Source of the DNA: Micavibrio_C sp964577255 | Lineage (GTDB): Bacteria > Pseudomonadota > Alphaproteobacteria > Micavibrionales > Micavibrionaceae | Length of the DNA: 64,000 nucleotides | Direction: 5' to 3' | NCBI GenBank assembly: GCA_964577255.1 | Contig: CAZNYM010000003.1 | Location: 1 to 64,000 of the forward strand | Shown here: one piece after another, positions 35,459-46,000 of the stretch | How the letters are laid out: every line of letters begins with the position of its first letter | How positions within the stretch are numbered: the stretch's first letter is position 1 | The notes under the pieces: generated by a model | The model's database searches: none | Told to the model about the DNA's origin: nothing | The model's input: the letters and a program-made list of their open reading frames with translations, nothing else | Translations under genes and position numbers: made by a program

Positions 35459-35563
35459 GACGGGCAATTTATTCTATATTGATGACATAAACAAATAAAA
35501 CCGTGCTACAATCCGCCCGTCCGCCGGTTCGTTCTTTTTGACGATATATAGAGGATTACATCC

Positions 35564-36325
35564 GTGCCCGCCGAACTTCTTATCTACGCTTTGGTTGCCG
35601 CCGGTCTGGTGTTCTGGCTGCGCAGTATTCTGGGGACCCGCCACGGCGACGAGCGCGAGCGTCCCAACCCCTTCACGCAAAGCGCGCGCGATGCGCACAT
35701 GAAAGAAAAAGCCGACCGCGCCGCCGCCAAGTCTGCGGGCGGCGGGTCGCCTTTGCCGATACCGGGCGTGCTGCCGGGCGCGGCCGAAGCCGCCGAGCCG
35801 CTTGAGCGCAACATGGCCGTTCATCCCGTCGCCCATATGGGCCTTGAGGAGATCGCCCGTATCGACCGCTCTTTCACCCCCGCTCATTTCCTGCGCGGCG
35901 CACAGGATGCCTTCGTCATGATCGTCGAGGCTTTCTCGGCTGGCGACAAGGAAACGCTGCGCGGGCTTCTCGATCCTGTGACCTTCACGCCCTTCGCCCG
36001 CGCCATCGAGAACCGCGAGCGCGAAGGCCAGAAAGCGCATGTCGAGATCCACGCCATCCGCCGCGCCGAGATCGTCAACGCCAAGGTCGAGCGCAAGACG
36101 GCCTATGTCACCGTCAAGTTCACCGCCGACGAAACCAACGTGCTGTTCGACCGCGACGGCAAGCCGCTCGAGGGCCACCCTGACCGGGTTTCGGAAACCA
36201 TCGACGTGTGGACGTTCATGCGCGACCTGCGCGCCCGCACGCCGGAATGGTTCCTTGTGGAAACCCGCGACGATGACGCGGCGCAACAGGACCACAAGAC
36301 CGTGCCCAATTCCCGCGGCAGCTGA
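35564..36325 (+). CDS. Tim44-like domain protein
   Basis: 253 residues. One N-terminal membrane segment (about 4-19, PAELLIYALVAAGLVFWL), a charged linker, then the Tim44/MRPL45 domain (about 100-240: FLRGAQDAFVMIVEAFSAGD, TLRGLLDP). Alphaproteobacterial homologues act in membrane complex assembly and lie near the origin beside mltA. GTG start. Forms a pair with mltA. Confidence 0.93.
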   Translation: MPAELLIYALVAAGLVFWLRSILGTRHGDERERPNPFTQSARDAHMKEKADRAAAKSAGGGSPLPIPGVLPGAAEAAEPLERNMAVHPVAHMGLEEIARIDRSFTPAHFLRGAQDAFVMIVEAFSAGDKETLRGLLDPVTFTPFARAIENREREGQKAHVEIHAIRRAEIVNAKVERKTAYVTVKFTADETNVLFDRDGKPLEGHPDRVSETIDVWTFMRDLRARTPEWFLVETRDDDAAQQDHKTVPNSRGS

Positions 36326-36378
36326 TCTCTGCGGCGACGTTGACAGGCAACGCCCCAGGACGCACAATCGGGCTCATC

Positions 36379-37539
36379 ATGCGCTTTGTCTTTTCTTTTT
36401 TCGCTCTTGCCGTCGTTTGGGCCCTGAGCGCCTGCGCCACCGGGCCCGCGCCCGAGGACGCCGCGCTCGACCTGCGGCCCGCCGCGTTTTCCGATCTGCC
36501 GGGCTGGGAGGAAGACGGACAGGAGCAGGCGCTTACCGCCCTGAAAAAATCATGCCCCGCGATTCTCAAGGGCAATCCGGGCAAAAATTTCGGCCCTCTG
36601 CCCGTCACCTACGCCGACTGGCAGCCGGCCTGTAATGCCCTCTTATCCCTGCCACAGACCGACTCCGCCCAGGCACGCGCGTTCCTCGAGGAATGGTTCG
36701 TGCCCTGGAAAGCCACGGCGGCGGGACGCACCGAGGGGCTGTTCACCGGCTATTATGAACCGGCCCTGCGCGGGGCGCACCACAGATCCGACCGCTATAC
36801 CACGCCGCTCCTAAAACGGCCTGCCGATCTCGTGATGGTCGAGCTGGGCGATTTCCGCGACAGCCTCAAGGGCCAGCGCATCGCCGGCCGCGTGATCGAA
36901 GGCAAGCTTAAGCCCTACGAGGACCGCGCCGCCCTGACCGAGAAGATCTTCCCGCCCGATCAGGTGCTGGTGTGGGTCGATGATCCCGTTGACGCCTTTT
37001 TCCTGCATATCCAGGGCTCGGGCCGCGTGGTGATGGAAGACGGCAGCAGCCTGCGCGTCGGTTATGACGGCCAGAACGGCCACACCTATTACGCCGTCGG
37101 CCGCGAGCTGGTGAAGCGCGGCATCCTCGAAAAGGACGCCGTGTCGATGCAGTCGATCCGCGCCTGGCTTGAAACCAATCCCGAGGAAGCGCACGATTTC
37201 ATGAATCTCAACCCCTCCTACATCTTCTTCCGCGTGCTGGAGGGCGAGGGACCGCTCGGGGCCGCCAACGTGGCGCTGACCGCCGGGCGCTCGCTTGCCG
37301 TCGATCCGCTCAAGATCGCCTACGGCACGCCGGTATGGCTCGATGCCGCCGGGGCCGAGGAAGGCGACGCGCCGATCCGCCGGCTGGTGGTGGCGCAGGA
37401 CACGGGCGGGGCCATCCGCGGCCCCCTGCGCGGAGATTTCTTCTGGGGTTACGGTGAAAGCGCCGCGCACAAAGCCGGGCTGATGAAATCAAAAGGGGAA
37501 ATGTGGCTGCTTCTGCCGCGTTCCCAGACAGGGACCTGA
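36379..37539 (+). CDS. mltA: MltA, membrane-bound lytic murein transglycosylase A
   Basis: 386 residues. Lipoprotein signal ending LSAC (about residue 18), the MltA barrel (EGLFTGYYEP, FFLHIQGSGRVVM) and C-terminal 3D domain with the catalytic-type Asp in VAQDTGGAIRG and GDFFWGYGESAAHKAG. Cleaves peptidoglycan glycan strands at the outer-membrane inner face. The ATG at 36379 exposes the lipobox; an upstream start 13 codons earlier is less likely. Confidence 0.96.
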   Translation: MRFVFSFFALAVVWALSACATGPAPEDAALDLRPAAFSDLPGWEEDGQEQALTALKKSCPAILKGNPGKNFGPLPVTYADWQPACNALLSLPQTDSAQARAFLEEWFVPWKATAAGRTEGLFTGYYEPALRGAHHRSDRYTTPLLKRPADLVMVELGDFRDSLKGQRIAGRVIEGKLKPYEDRAALTEKIFPPDQVLVWVDDPVDAFFLHIQGSGRVVMEDGSSLRVGYDGQNGHTYYAVGRELVKRGILEKDAVSMQSIRAWLETNPEEAHDFMNLNPSYIFFRVLEGEGPLGAANVALTAGRSLAVDPLKIAYGTPVWLDAAGAEEGDAPIRRLVVAQDTGGAIRGPLRGDFFWGYGESAAHKAGLMKSKGEMWLLLPRSQTGT

Positions 37540-37541
37540 TC

Positions 37542-38720
37542 ATGAAAATAGAAGACTACGATATCACCGCCGGGCGCGGTTTCCTGACCCCGTACGACAT
37601 GGACAAGGTCAAGTTGCCCGCCGCGTTCGCGCCGCTGCAGGAAGCCGGGCGCCATCTGTCCGATTACATGCACACGGGCCGCCTGCGCCATTTCCTAGAC
37701 CTCCTGCCGGAAGCCGACATGGCCGGGCTTCTCCCAACGCTCGACGACGCGCAGCGCCGCCTGCTGATGGTGCATTATTCCTTCATCGTCCAGGCCTATG
37801 TCTGGGGTGAGGCCCAGCCCCCCGCGCGTTTGCCGCGCAACCTGGCGGTGCCTTACTGCGCGCTTGCGGATGCCATCGGCCAGTTTCCGCTGCTGCCCTA
37901 TTCTTCCTACACGCTCGACAACTGGGCTCGCCTCGACCCGGCGGGCGGGATCGCGCTCGACAATATCTACGTGATCCAGAACTTTCTCGACGGGCAGGAT
38001 GAAAACTGGTTCATCCTCGTGCATGTCGAGATCGAGGCCAAGGCCGGTGCGGCCCTCGCCGCTTTCCCCGCCCTGCTCGACGCCGCGGCGGCAAAGGACA
38101 AGGCGGGCGTGACGGCGCAGCTTGAGATCATCCAGGGCGCCTGGAAGAAGATCAATCCCGTGTTCGACCGCATGGTCGAGCGCTGCGACCCCTACATCTA
38201 CTATCACCGCGTCCGCCCCTATATCCACGGCTGGAAGGGCAATCCGGCCCTGCCCGAGGGTCTGATCTATGAAGGCGTGGCGAAATATAACGGCAAGCCG
38301 CAGGCCTTCCGCGGCCAGACCGGCTCGCAGAGCTCGATCGTGCCCGCGATGGATGCTCTTATGGGGATCGAGCATGAAAACGACCCCCTGCGCGAATTTC
38401 TCGACGAGTTGCACCAGTACCGGCCGCCCAAGCACCGCCGCTTCATCGAGGATGTGCGCCGGCAAAGCGCCGTGCGGACCTTTGTTTCAAAGAGCGGCGA
38501 TGCGGCCCTGATCGGGCTTTACAACGATATCGTCAACGAAGTGCAGAAATTCCGCACCCGCCACCTGGAATACGCCGCCAACTACATCAACAAGCAGGCG
38601 CGCGATTCCGAAGGCAACCCGACCGATATCGGCACCGGCGGCACGCCGTTCATGAAATATCTGAAGAAGCACCGCGACGAAAGCGGCGCGCACCTTCTGC
38701 CGTTGCCCGATGCGGCATAA
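37542..38720 (+). CDS. Indoleamine 2,3-dioxygenase family protein
   Basis: 392 residues. Resembles IDO over most of its length, including YSFIVQAYVWGEAQP, GSQSSIVPAMDALMG and the proximal heme-binding region KFRTRHLEYAANYI with the presumed heme-ligand His near residue 341. IDO opens the tryptophan indole ring to N-formylkynurenine. No kynurenine-pathway genes lie nearby. The ATG lies two bases after the mltA stop, so it may be cotranscribed. Bacterial tryptophan breakdown more often uses tryptophan 2,3-dioxygenase, so substrate is not certain. Confidence 0.9.
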   Translation: MKIEDYDITAGRGFLTPYDMDKVKLPAAFAPLQEAGRHLSDYMHTGRLRHFLDLLPEADMAGLLPTLDDAQRRLLMVHYSFIVQAYVWGEAQPPARLPRNLAVPYCALADAIGQFPLLPYSSYTLDNWARLDPAGGIALDNIYVIQNFLDGQDENWFILVHVEIEAKAGAALAAFPALLDAAAAKDKAGVTAQLEIIQGAWKKINPVFDRMVERCDPYIYYHRVRPYIHGWKGNPALPEGLIYEGVAKYNGKPQAFRGQTGSQSSIVPAMDALMGIEHENDPLREFLDELHQYRPPKHRRFIEDVRRQSAVRTFVSKSGDAALIGLYNDIVNEVQKFRTRHLEYAANYINKQARDSEGNPTDIGTGGTPFMKYLKKHRDESGAHLLPLPDAA

Positions 38721-38724
38721 AAGC

Positions 38725-38761
38725 GAATCGCGGAGCCGGGTGGGATTTGGCTCCGCGATTC
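38725..38761. terminator. Perfect 13-bp inverted repeat between convergent genes
   Basis: GAATCGCGGAGCC (38725-38737) pairs perfectly with GGCTCCGCGATTC (38749-38761), with an 11-base loop. No T run follows, so a terminator role for the converging IDO-family and RTX genes is likely but not certain. Confidence 0.7.
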
Positions 38762-38795
38762 ACAATGCCGTCCGCTTCACGTAAGGATCAGCAAA

Positions 38796-41384
38796 TTAAA
38801 CCGTAACGCTGTTGTCGGCGACGATGTTGCCCATGGCCAGCAGGTCGGCGACCGAAGCCCCGCCCACGCCGCCCACGATCAGGGCTGCCGCGACGAAATC
38901 GCCGCCGAAGCCATCCGCGTTCACCGCCACGATGACGTCGTTGCCGCTCTTGCTCATCTGCACGAAATCGGAAATGGCGTCCGTCAGCGCGTCGTAACCG
39001 ATCAGGATGTCGGTGATGTTCAGCTCGTCGCCCTGGGCGCCGATGACGAAGTCATGGATGGTGTCGACGAAACCGTCCAGGACCGTCAGGGCGAAAATGT
39101 CCTGCCCCTGGTCGCCGTAGAGGTTGTCGGCCTGCGCACCCCCCACCAGGATGTCGTCGCCTACGCCGCCATAAAGCGTGTCGGTGCCGTTACCGCCGTC
39201 CAGATAGTCGTTGTCGTCGACCAGCGGGGTCTGGATGGTGGCGCTGTTGACCTTGATGTCGAATACCAGGTCGTTGTAATCGGCGTCGCCCAGGTTGGGC
39301 AGATCCTCGAAGCCGATCCGCAGCGTGCTGGTGTTGCCCGGGGTTTTAAGGCCGGAAACGACGTGCTCGGCGTTGTCGGGGTTCAGGTTCAGGCTGCCGC
39401 CCTTCTGGTGCGAGTGATAGATCGGGCCGTTCAGGACGATCTCTGTCCAGGATTTGTTGTAAACCAGCTTGATGTCGGCGGCGCTGTCGGTGATCTTCGC
39501 CAGGCGTTCCTGGGCGGTGCCGTTCTTGTAGACGAACGACAGCTGGCCGTTGACGAGGTCGAGCGCCGCGTACTGGCTGTTGTTGTTCCAGCCGTTCGCC
39601 AGCATAAAGAAGCCGAAATCGGCGTCCGGCGTACCCGGCAGGGTAACGTTATAATTCGTGCCGACCGTCACGTTTTTCACGTTGGTAAAGGCCAGCTGCG
39701 TCATCTGGATCGTGCCGTCCTGACGGATGCTGTAGAAGCCGAGCGAGTTGGAATAGCCCGCTTCCGTGCTGACGAACTTGATGCTGGCGGTCGCCGTGTA
39801 GTCGACCGAAAGATCGCCGGCGGCGATGCCTTTGGTGCCCGCCTGCGCCGCGGTCAGGGCCTTGGCTTCCTGCAGGGTCGGGAATGCCAGGGTGGTGTTG
39901 AAGGTATGGGTCGCGGTGGTGCTTGAAACCGTATTGGCCACGCTTGCGTTCGGACCGCCGCGCAGCACGTCGCTGCCGTCGCCGCCGTACAGGAAGTCGT
40001 CGCCGATCCCGCCCCACAGGCTGTCGTTGCCGTTGTCGCCGTTCAGAGTGTCTTCGCCCTCCGAGCTCCACAGCGCGTCGTTGCCTTCACCGCCGTGAAC
40101 GACGATGTCGCCATAGCCGTAATCGAACTGGGTCAGGTCGAACACATCGTCCCCGCCGCCCATGAACACTTCCTCGATATCAATCAGGCGAATGTCGCCG
40201 CCCGCGTCAGGCAGGGCGTGATAGGGATTGTGGTGGAAGAACGCGTCGTTGCCCATGCCGAAGTACAGAACGTCCCAGCCGTCGCCGCCGTCATAAATAT
40301 CGGTGCTGAGGTTTTTGCCGTCGACTGAAACAAATTCGTTCGAGCCGAAAACGCCGGGAGAACCCACGTTCCAGGCTGAATAACCACCCGCGATGATCGT
40401 ATCGGCGCTGAAATGCAGTTCATCGTCGCCTTCGCCGCCGCGCAGCCAGTCGTTGCCGCTGCCGCCGGAAAGGATGTCCTCGCCCGCTCCGCCGAAAATC
40501 TGGTCGTTACCGGCATCGCCGCCCAGCGTATCGTTGCCCGCGCCGGACCAGATGATGTCATGGCCCTCGCCACCCGCGATCGTGACGTCGCCGTAAACAT
40601 AGTTGACGCTGGTCAGGTTGACGACGTCGTTGCCGGCGCCGGCATAAATATGCTCCACCGCTGTGGCGCGCGCGCCCGAAGTCGAGGCATGACGCGGGCT
40701 GACCGGGTCGTCGAGAATGAAAGCGTCGTCGCCGTCGGTCATCAGCAGGGTATCTTCGTCCAGGCCGCCCGAGAAAGTGTCGTAGGTACGGTTGAGGCCT
40801 TCAAGATCGGCCATTTCCGCCGTAACGTGGTTGAGAGTCAGGAAACCCACGCCCCAGACCGCGTCGGCAAAGAATTCCAGTGTATCGTTGCCGGCGTCGC
40901 CCTCAAGGCTGTCGGCGTCTGCCCCGCCCGAAAGCGTGTCGTTGTCTTCGGCGCCGATGGCGCGGTCGTTGCCCGGGCCGGTGTCGATGATGTCGTTACC
41001 CTGGCGGCCGTTGACCGTGTCGTTGCCGGTATTTGTCCAGAGAATATCGTCCGACGCGCCGCCGTCGACACTCAGATTGCCGTAGGTCAGGGTTTCGTGC
41101 GAAACCACGATCAGATCGCCGCCGTCGCCTGCGAAAATGCGCTCGACATTGGCCAGCATGATATTGCCTATATTGTCGGTCAGGAACAGCGCGTCGCCGA
41201 TATTGGTCATGTTCAGGGTGTCGATCCCCGCCAGACCCTCGTAACTGGTGTCGTTGACGTTATATTCGTCGTCGATCGTCAGCGTTTTGCCGGAATAGGG
41301 ATTGGTGATGGTCAGGGACACGTTCGTGACCACGCCCGAAAAAATGAAGGTATCGTTGCCGCCGGTGCCGATTAATGAAGGCAT
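38796..41384 (-). CDS. RTX calcium-binding protein with DUF4114 domain
   Basis: 862 residues, no signal peptide. Three copies of a composite module (roughly residues 45-170, 195-345, 360-485), each with DALFL/DDAFIL-type strands, VERIFAGDGGD-type and YGD-GGEG-D segments followed by GGxGxDxLx calcium-binding repeats. A DUF4114 domain (FEDLPNLGDADYNDLVFDI) lies near 695, then further RTX repeats and a C-terminal secretion-signal-like region (DTIHDFVIG, ...VADLLAMGNI). Presumably exported by a type I system, which is not in the window. It could be an adhesin or S-layer-like protein. Confidence 0.9.
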   Translation of the reverse strand: MPSLIGTGGNDTFIFSGVVTNVSLTITNPYSGKTLTIDDEYNVNDTSYEGLAGIDTLNMTNIGDALFLTDNIGNIMLANVERIFAGDGGDLIVVSHETLTYGNLSVDGGASDDILWTNTGNDTVNGRQGNDIIDTGPGNDRAIGAEDNDTLSGGADADSLEGDAGNDTLEFFADAVWGVGFLTLNHVTAEMADLEGLNRTYDTFSGGLDEDTLLMTDGDDAFILDDPVSPRHASTSGARATAVEHIYAGAGNDVVNLTSVNYVYGDVTIAGGEGHDIIWSGAGNDTLGGDAGNDQIFGGAGEDILSGGSGNDWLRGGEGDDELHFSADTIIAGGYSAWNVGSPGVFGSNEFVSVDGKNLSTDIYDGGDGWDVLYFGMGNDAFFHHNPYHALPDAGGDIRLIDIEEVFMGGGDDVFDLTQFDYGYGDIVVHGGEGNDALWSSEGEDTLNGDNGNDSLWGGIGDDFLYGGDGSDVLRGGPNASVANTVSSTTATHTFNTTLAFPTLQEAKALTAAQAGTKGIAAGDLSVDYTATASIKFVSTEAGYSNSLGFYSIRQDGTIQMTQLAFTNVKNVTVGTNYNVTLPGTPDADFGFFMLANGWNNNSQYAALDLVNGQLSFVYKNGTAQERLAKITDSAADIKLVYNKSWTEIVLNGPIYHSHQKGGSLNLNPDNAEHVVSGLKTPGNTSTLRIGFEDLPNLGDADYNDLVFDIKVNSATIQTPLVDDNDYLDGGNGTDTLYGGVGDDILVGGAQADNLYGDQGQDIFALTVLDGFVDTIHDFVIGAQGDELNITDILIGYDALTDAISDFVQMSKSGNDVIVAVNADGFGGDFVAAALIVGGVGGASVADLLAMGNIVADNSVTV

Positions 41385-41575
41385 TGTTTTGTTATCCTTA
41401 GGGGTTTCACACGCTCTACTCCCCAGTATCTCAGAAGAAGCTTAAAATTTTATGTAAATAGTTTGTGTTTTTGGTAAGCGTTTCCTTAAGCTTTCCCGGG
41501 ATTTAGCTAAAATTTTAGGGATCGGCCGCGGCTTTCCGGCTTTTCAGGGCCCGGGCAAGACTTTATGTAGGGGGC
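41385..41575. promoter_or_regulatory. Intergenic gap between the RTX gene and the MATE gene
   Basis: A 191-base divergent gap, AT-rich in the middle (around TTTTATGTAAATAGTTTG, 41448-41466). It must hold the promoters of both flanking genes, but no confident boxes were identified. Confidence 0.4.
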
Positions 41576-42970
41576 ATGCCGGAAACCCCCCTTTCTCCTC
41601 CCGCCCCTCCTGCGGCCTCTTCCCCGGCTGCCCCCGCCCCTTCCGGGGCCGTCCTGACCGGGGGGCCGGTGGGGCGCCACCTGCTGCGGCTGTCCGTGCC
41701 CATGGTCTGGGGCATCGCCGCCGTCATCGGCTTTCAGCTCGTGGACATGTATTTTATCGGCCTTCTGGGCACGGCCGAACTGGCGGCGGTCAGCTTCACC
41801 TTCCCGATCGCTTATCTCGTCTTCGGGCTGATGATGGCGCAGGGGATCGCGCTGTCTTCCGTGCTGGCGCGGCAGATCGGCCGGGGCCGGGCCCTGCGCG
41901 GGCGGCGGCTGGCGACGCACGGCGTCGTTTTCGCTGCGTTGGGCGGGCTGGTTTTCACGGCGCTTGGCCTCGCGACGCTCGACCCGCTCTTTCGCCTGAT
42001 GGGGGCGCAGCCGGCGCAGCTGGTTCTGATCCGCGACTATATGGTGACCTGGTACGCGGGAGCGGTGTTCCTGTCCGTGCTGCTCGCCGGCAACGCTGTC
42101 CTGCGCGCCGGCGGTGACACCACCGTGCCTGCCATCATCATGGTTTCGGCCACTTTGCTGAAAACCCTGCTCGATCCCGTCCTGATCTTCGGCCTGGGAC
42201 CCGCACCCGCGCTGGGCGTCCGGGGCGCGGCACTGGCCTCCGTGATCGCCGATGTCCTGGCCATGGGCGCTTGCCTTTATATTCTTTTCATCCGCCGGAA
42301 CATGCTGTGTCCCGGGCGGCGGCACTGGCGGCTTTTCGGCGCGTCGCTGCGCGCTTTCCTGTTCATCGCCGTACCGGTGGGGCTGGGCGGGATGATCGGC
42401 CCCGCCGCGGTCGCTTTCATCACCGCGCTGCTGGCGCCTTACGGCGAGGCCGCCGTGGCCGCTTTCGGCATCGTTTCCCGCATCGAGGCTTTCGCCTTCA
42501 TCGTCATCATGGCGCTTGCCGTGGGCATGGGGCCGCTGATCGGCCAGAATTTCGGCGCGGGGCAACTCGATCGGGTGCGGGAAACCCTGCGCGTCGCCAT
42601 CGGCTTTTCGGTGCTTTGGTGCCTGCTCGTTACCGCTGTCCTGCTGCCCGGCGGCGGCGCGGTCGCTCGGTTGTTCTCGAATGAAGGTGCCGTGGTCTCC
42701 CTGGCCGCGTCCTATTTCGCGATCGTGGCTCTGACCTACGCTCCCGCCAACCTGATGCCGGGCTGGAGCTCAGCCTTCAACGCCATGGGCATGCCGGGTC
42801 GCTCCTTCGCCATGATCGTGATCCGCTGGGTGGTGCTGATCGTGCCAGCCGCCGTTCTGGGCGGGCACCTGGCGGGCGTGACGGGTATTTTTGCCGCCAT
42901 GGCCCTGGTGAACGTGGCGGGCGGCCTCGGCTTTCACTTCTATAACCGCCGGGTGATGGCCCGCCTCTGA
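41576..42970 (+). CDS. MATE family multidrug/cation efflux protein
   Basis: 464 residues with a Pro/Ala-rich cytoplasmic N-terminus (1-30) and twelve hydrophobic segments. Characteristic pieces: LRLSVPMVWGIAAVIGFQLVDMYFIG, GNAVLRAGGDT, and GPLIGQNFGAG in the second half. MATE proteins exchange drugs or toxic organics for sodium or protons. Ribosome site AGGGGG close upstream. A strong terminator follows. Confidence 0.94.
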   Translation: MPETPLSPPAPPAASSPAAPAPSGAVLTGGPVGRHLLRLSVPMVWGIAAVIGFQLVDMYFIGLLGTAELAAVSFTFPIAYLVFGLMMAQGIALSSVLARQIGRGRALRGRRLATHGVVFAALGGLVFTALGLATLDPLFRLMGAQPAQLVLIRDYMVTWYAGAVFLSVLLAGNAVLRAGGDTTVPAIIMVSATLLKTLLDPVLIFGLGPAPALGVRGAALASVIADVLAMGACLYILFIRRNMLCPGRRHWRLFGASLRAFLFIAVPVGLGGMIGPAAVAFITALLAPYGEAAVAAFGIVSRIEAFAFIVIMALAVGMGPLIGQNFGAGQLDRVRETLRVAIGFSVLWCLLVTAVLLPGGGAVARLFSNEGAVVSLAASYFAIVALTYAPANLMPGWSSAFNAMGMPGRSFAMIVIRWVVLIVPAAVLGGHLAGVTGIFAAMALVNVAGGLGFHFYNRRVMARL

Positions 42971-42997
42971 TCTCTCCTGTGATTCTCTCCGCGTAAC

Positions 42998-43027
42998 AAA
43001 AAACCCCGCCGTGAAGGCGGGGTTTTT
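42998..43027. terminator. Bidirectional terminator between MATE gene and tpsA
   Basis: AAAAAACCCCGCC / GGCGGGGTTTTT with a GTGAA loop. Serves both converging genes. Confidence 0.95.
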
Positions 43028-43046
43028 CTGATTGTCAGCGGATCTC

Positions 43047-46000
43047 TTAGAAGCCCGAGTCGCAGGACGAAGCGTCCGACAGAGCCGCTTCCGGCGCGGT
43101 CGAGAAGCTGTAGTTCACAACCGTGCCCTGGCTGGCAGCGGCGACTGCGTCGCCCCAGCAGGTCTCGGAAGTTCCCTCGCCCGCGGCAGGTTCGATCGCT
43201 GCTGCCTGCTGGGCCGTCTGTTGCTGCTGGCCGCCTTCGCCGCCGGCTGCCGGCTCGAGGCCCGCCAGCTGCTGGACCAGGTTCGGCGCGCCGCCGCCGC
43301 CGATCGAGGGCATGCCCGCGATCGTGACGTTCAGGCCGCCCAGAGCCGGGCCGAAGAGACCGAACTGGTTGAAGATCTCTTCCTGGTTGATCGTCTCGTC
43401 TTGGACGACGCCGAAGAAGAACAGGCCGATATCGGGACGATCGACGAAGTGGAAGATCTTATCTTCGATCGCGTCATACTGGTCTTCGGTCAGGAAGCCG
43501 CCCTGCGAAGCGGGGTTGATCCCGTCGAAGGTGGCGTTCAGGCCGTTGAGAACCGTCGGGAAGCCCGGCGCGAAGAACGCTTCGTTGTCGAGCTCGACAT
43601 AGAAGGTCGACTGGCCGTTGAACACCGTCGTGCCGATGGTGCCGCCGAAACCGCCGGGACCGTCATCGTCAACCAGGCTCATCGGCGCGAACGGGCCGAA
43701 GCCTTCTTCGCCGAATGCGTAGGGAGCGAACAGCATGCCGACGCTACCATTGTTGATGGTGTTGGTAGCACCGGTCAGGTCGATCGCGCCGCTCTGGAAG
43801 AACATGCCAGTCGGGTTGTCGGTCATTTCATTACCGGCGACCAGAACCACTTCGTGGCCGGGGCCGGAGATGAACAGGCCGTTCACGCCGCTGTCGGTGA
43901 CGGTGTTGCCGTTTATGATCGTAGTCAGATCAACATCGGCGATCTCGCTGTCAACAGACAGGAAGCTGTTGACTTCGATACCATCAGTGCCCGAGTCGTC
44001 GACGATGTTGTCGGTGATGTTCACCAGATAGTCGCCGCCCAGCGCATACGGATCGTAGACGATGTCGAGGATCTGGTATTCGTACTCCTCTTCATAATCT
44101 TCTTCGTATTCGCAGTCGTAGCAGACATAGCCGTTGTCATCCAGCGACACGACGATGCCGTCGTCGCCCGAAACCGTAACCGTGTTGCCGACGATGTTGG
44201 TCACGAAGTTTTTGTAGTAGCCGTACTCTTCTTCATACTCATATTCGTACAGCGACACTTCTTTCGCGTAGCTCGGGTATTCCGAGTAACCGTAGTCGTA
44301 GTAGTACACTTCGATGCCGTCGTCGGCCGAGTTGGTGACGGTGTTGCTCAGGATGTCATAGAGCGTGTCGTAATATTCATACGATCCGCCCGATCCTTCG
44401 ACGTGGATACCGTCGCCGTAGTAAGCGTATTCTTCTTCCTCGTAAACGTCGCCGCTGCCGAAGCCCGAGTTGCTGACATTGTTGCCCTGGATCAGGATGC
44501 GCTGAACCTGATAGGCGTTGATGCCGTGGTAACCCGAGTTGGTGACGACGTTGTTCAGGATCTGGACGTCGTACGGGAAGTCGCCGCTCGTGTAGCTGGC
44601 GGTGATGCCGTGGTAGTCCGAGTCGCTGACGCTGTTGTTTTCGATCAGCATGCGGTTCGAGCCGTAGGACTCGATGCCGTCATTCGACGAGTTGGTGATG
44701 GTATTGCCGGCGATACGGTTGTCGTAGCCGTAATCGACATGCACGCCGTCGCCATAGCCGTAGTCGTAGTAACCGGAGTTGTCGATGGTGTTGGCCGTGA
44801 CGCTCAGGTAACCGTTGCTGTAGCCGTAAACCCCGTTGTTCATGCTGTCGGTGATCTCGTTCTGATCGACGCTGACGTCATAGGAGTTCTGAACAACGAT
44901 GCCGTTGCCGCTGCTATACCAGTAATACCACGGGTTGTTGTGACCGGCGTCATCGACATCATTGAAGTCGATGTCGGTGTAGTCGCTGGAGTAGGCGCCG
45001 ATGCCGCTGCTGACCGTGTACCAGACCGTGTTATCGGTGACATGGTTGTAGTCGCTGTCGTACAGGTGGATGCCTTCGCCGCTCATGGACGTGGTGTTGA
45101 AGTAGTTGCCCGGGTGGCCGTACGTGCCAATCGTGTGCACGTAGTTGCCCGCGACATAGCCGTAGTCGCTGTAGACCATGGCGATGCCGTTGCGCGCGAC
45201 CGAGGAGACCGTGTTGTTGGTCACACTCGACGAGTCGCTGTCATACAGGCGGATGCCATCGGCGTTCGGCGTGTCGTAGCAGCCGTACCAGTAGCAACCC
45301 GTGCTCCAGGACGCGTCACCCGCGCCGGCCACAGCGTTGTTGTCGACTTCAGCGCCGTAGCTGTAGCTGACCAGGATGCCGTTGGCGCCGGTAAACTCGA
45401 TCGTGTTGCCGGCGATATAGACACCGTCATTGTCGTACACTTCGATGCCGTCGTTGCCGGGATTGTAGACGTGGTTTCCGGTGATCGAAGCTTCGATTCC
45501 TTCCAGGACATGGATGCCGTCGGCGCCCACATCATGGATGTCGTTATTGCTGATGGTCACGTAGTCAGACGGGTTGACATAGATGCCGTTCAGGCCGGTG
45601 TTGTACACCCAGTTGCTGTCAATCCAGGCATAGTCGCTGCCGCGGACGTCGATACCGTTCTCGCCGATCGAGCCCGGGCCGTTGTCGACGCCGATGGAGT
45701 TGTTGTAGATGTCCACGCCGTAGCTATCGCTGGCTTCAACGCCGTTGCTGATGGCAGCATCGATGTTGTTGTAGGCGATGTCCGCCTCGGAGCTCGATTC
45801 AACATCCACGCCGTCGTCGCCCACACCGGTGATGGTGTTGTAGTCGATCAGGAGCGCGGTGGTGTTGCCGGCATAGACGCCGTCATAGCCGGCGTCGGTG
45901 ATGTCGTTGTCATAGACGCGTACCGAACCTTCGTAACCGCCGCTGGCGCCATAGATGTAAACGCCGTTCGTTGCGGTGTCGTCGATGGTGTTGTAGGCGA

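Noticed and set aside
41507..42565. A 352-codon frame opposite the MATE gene
   Set aside because: Low-complexity charged product without family motifs; MATE frame is conserved.
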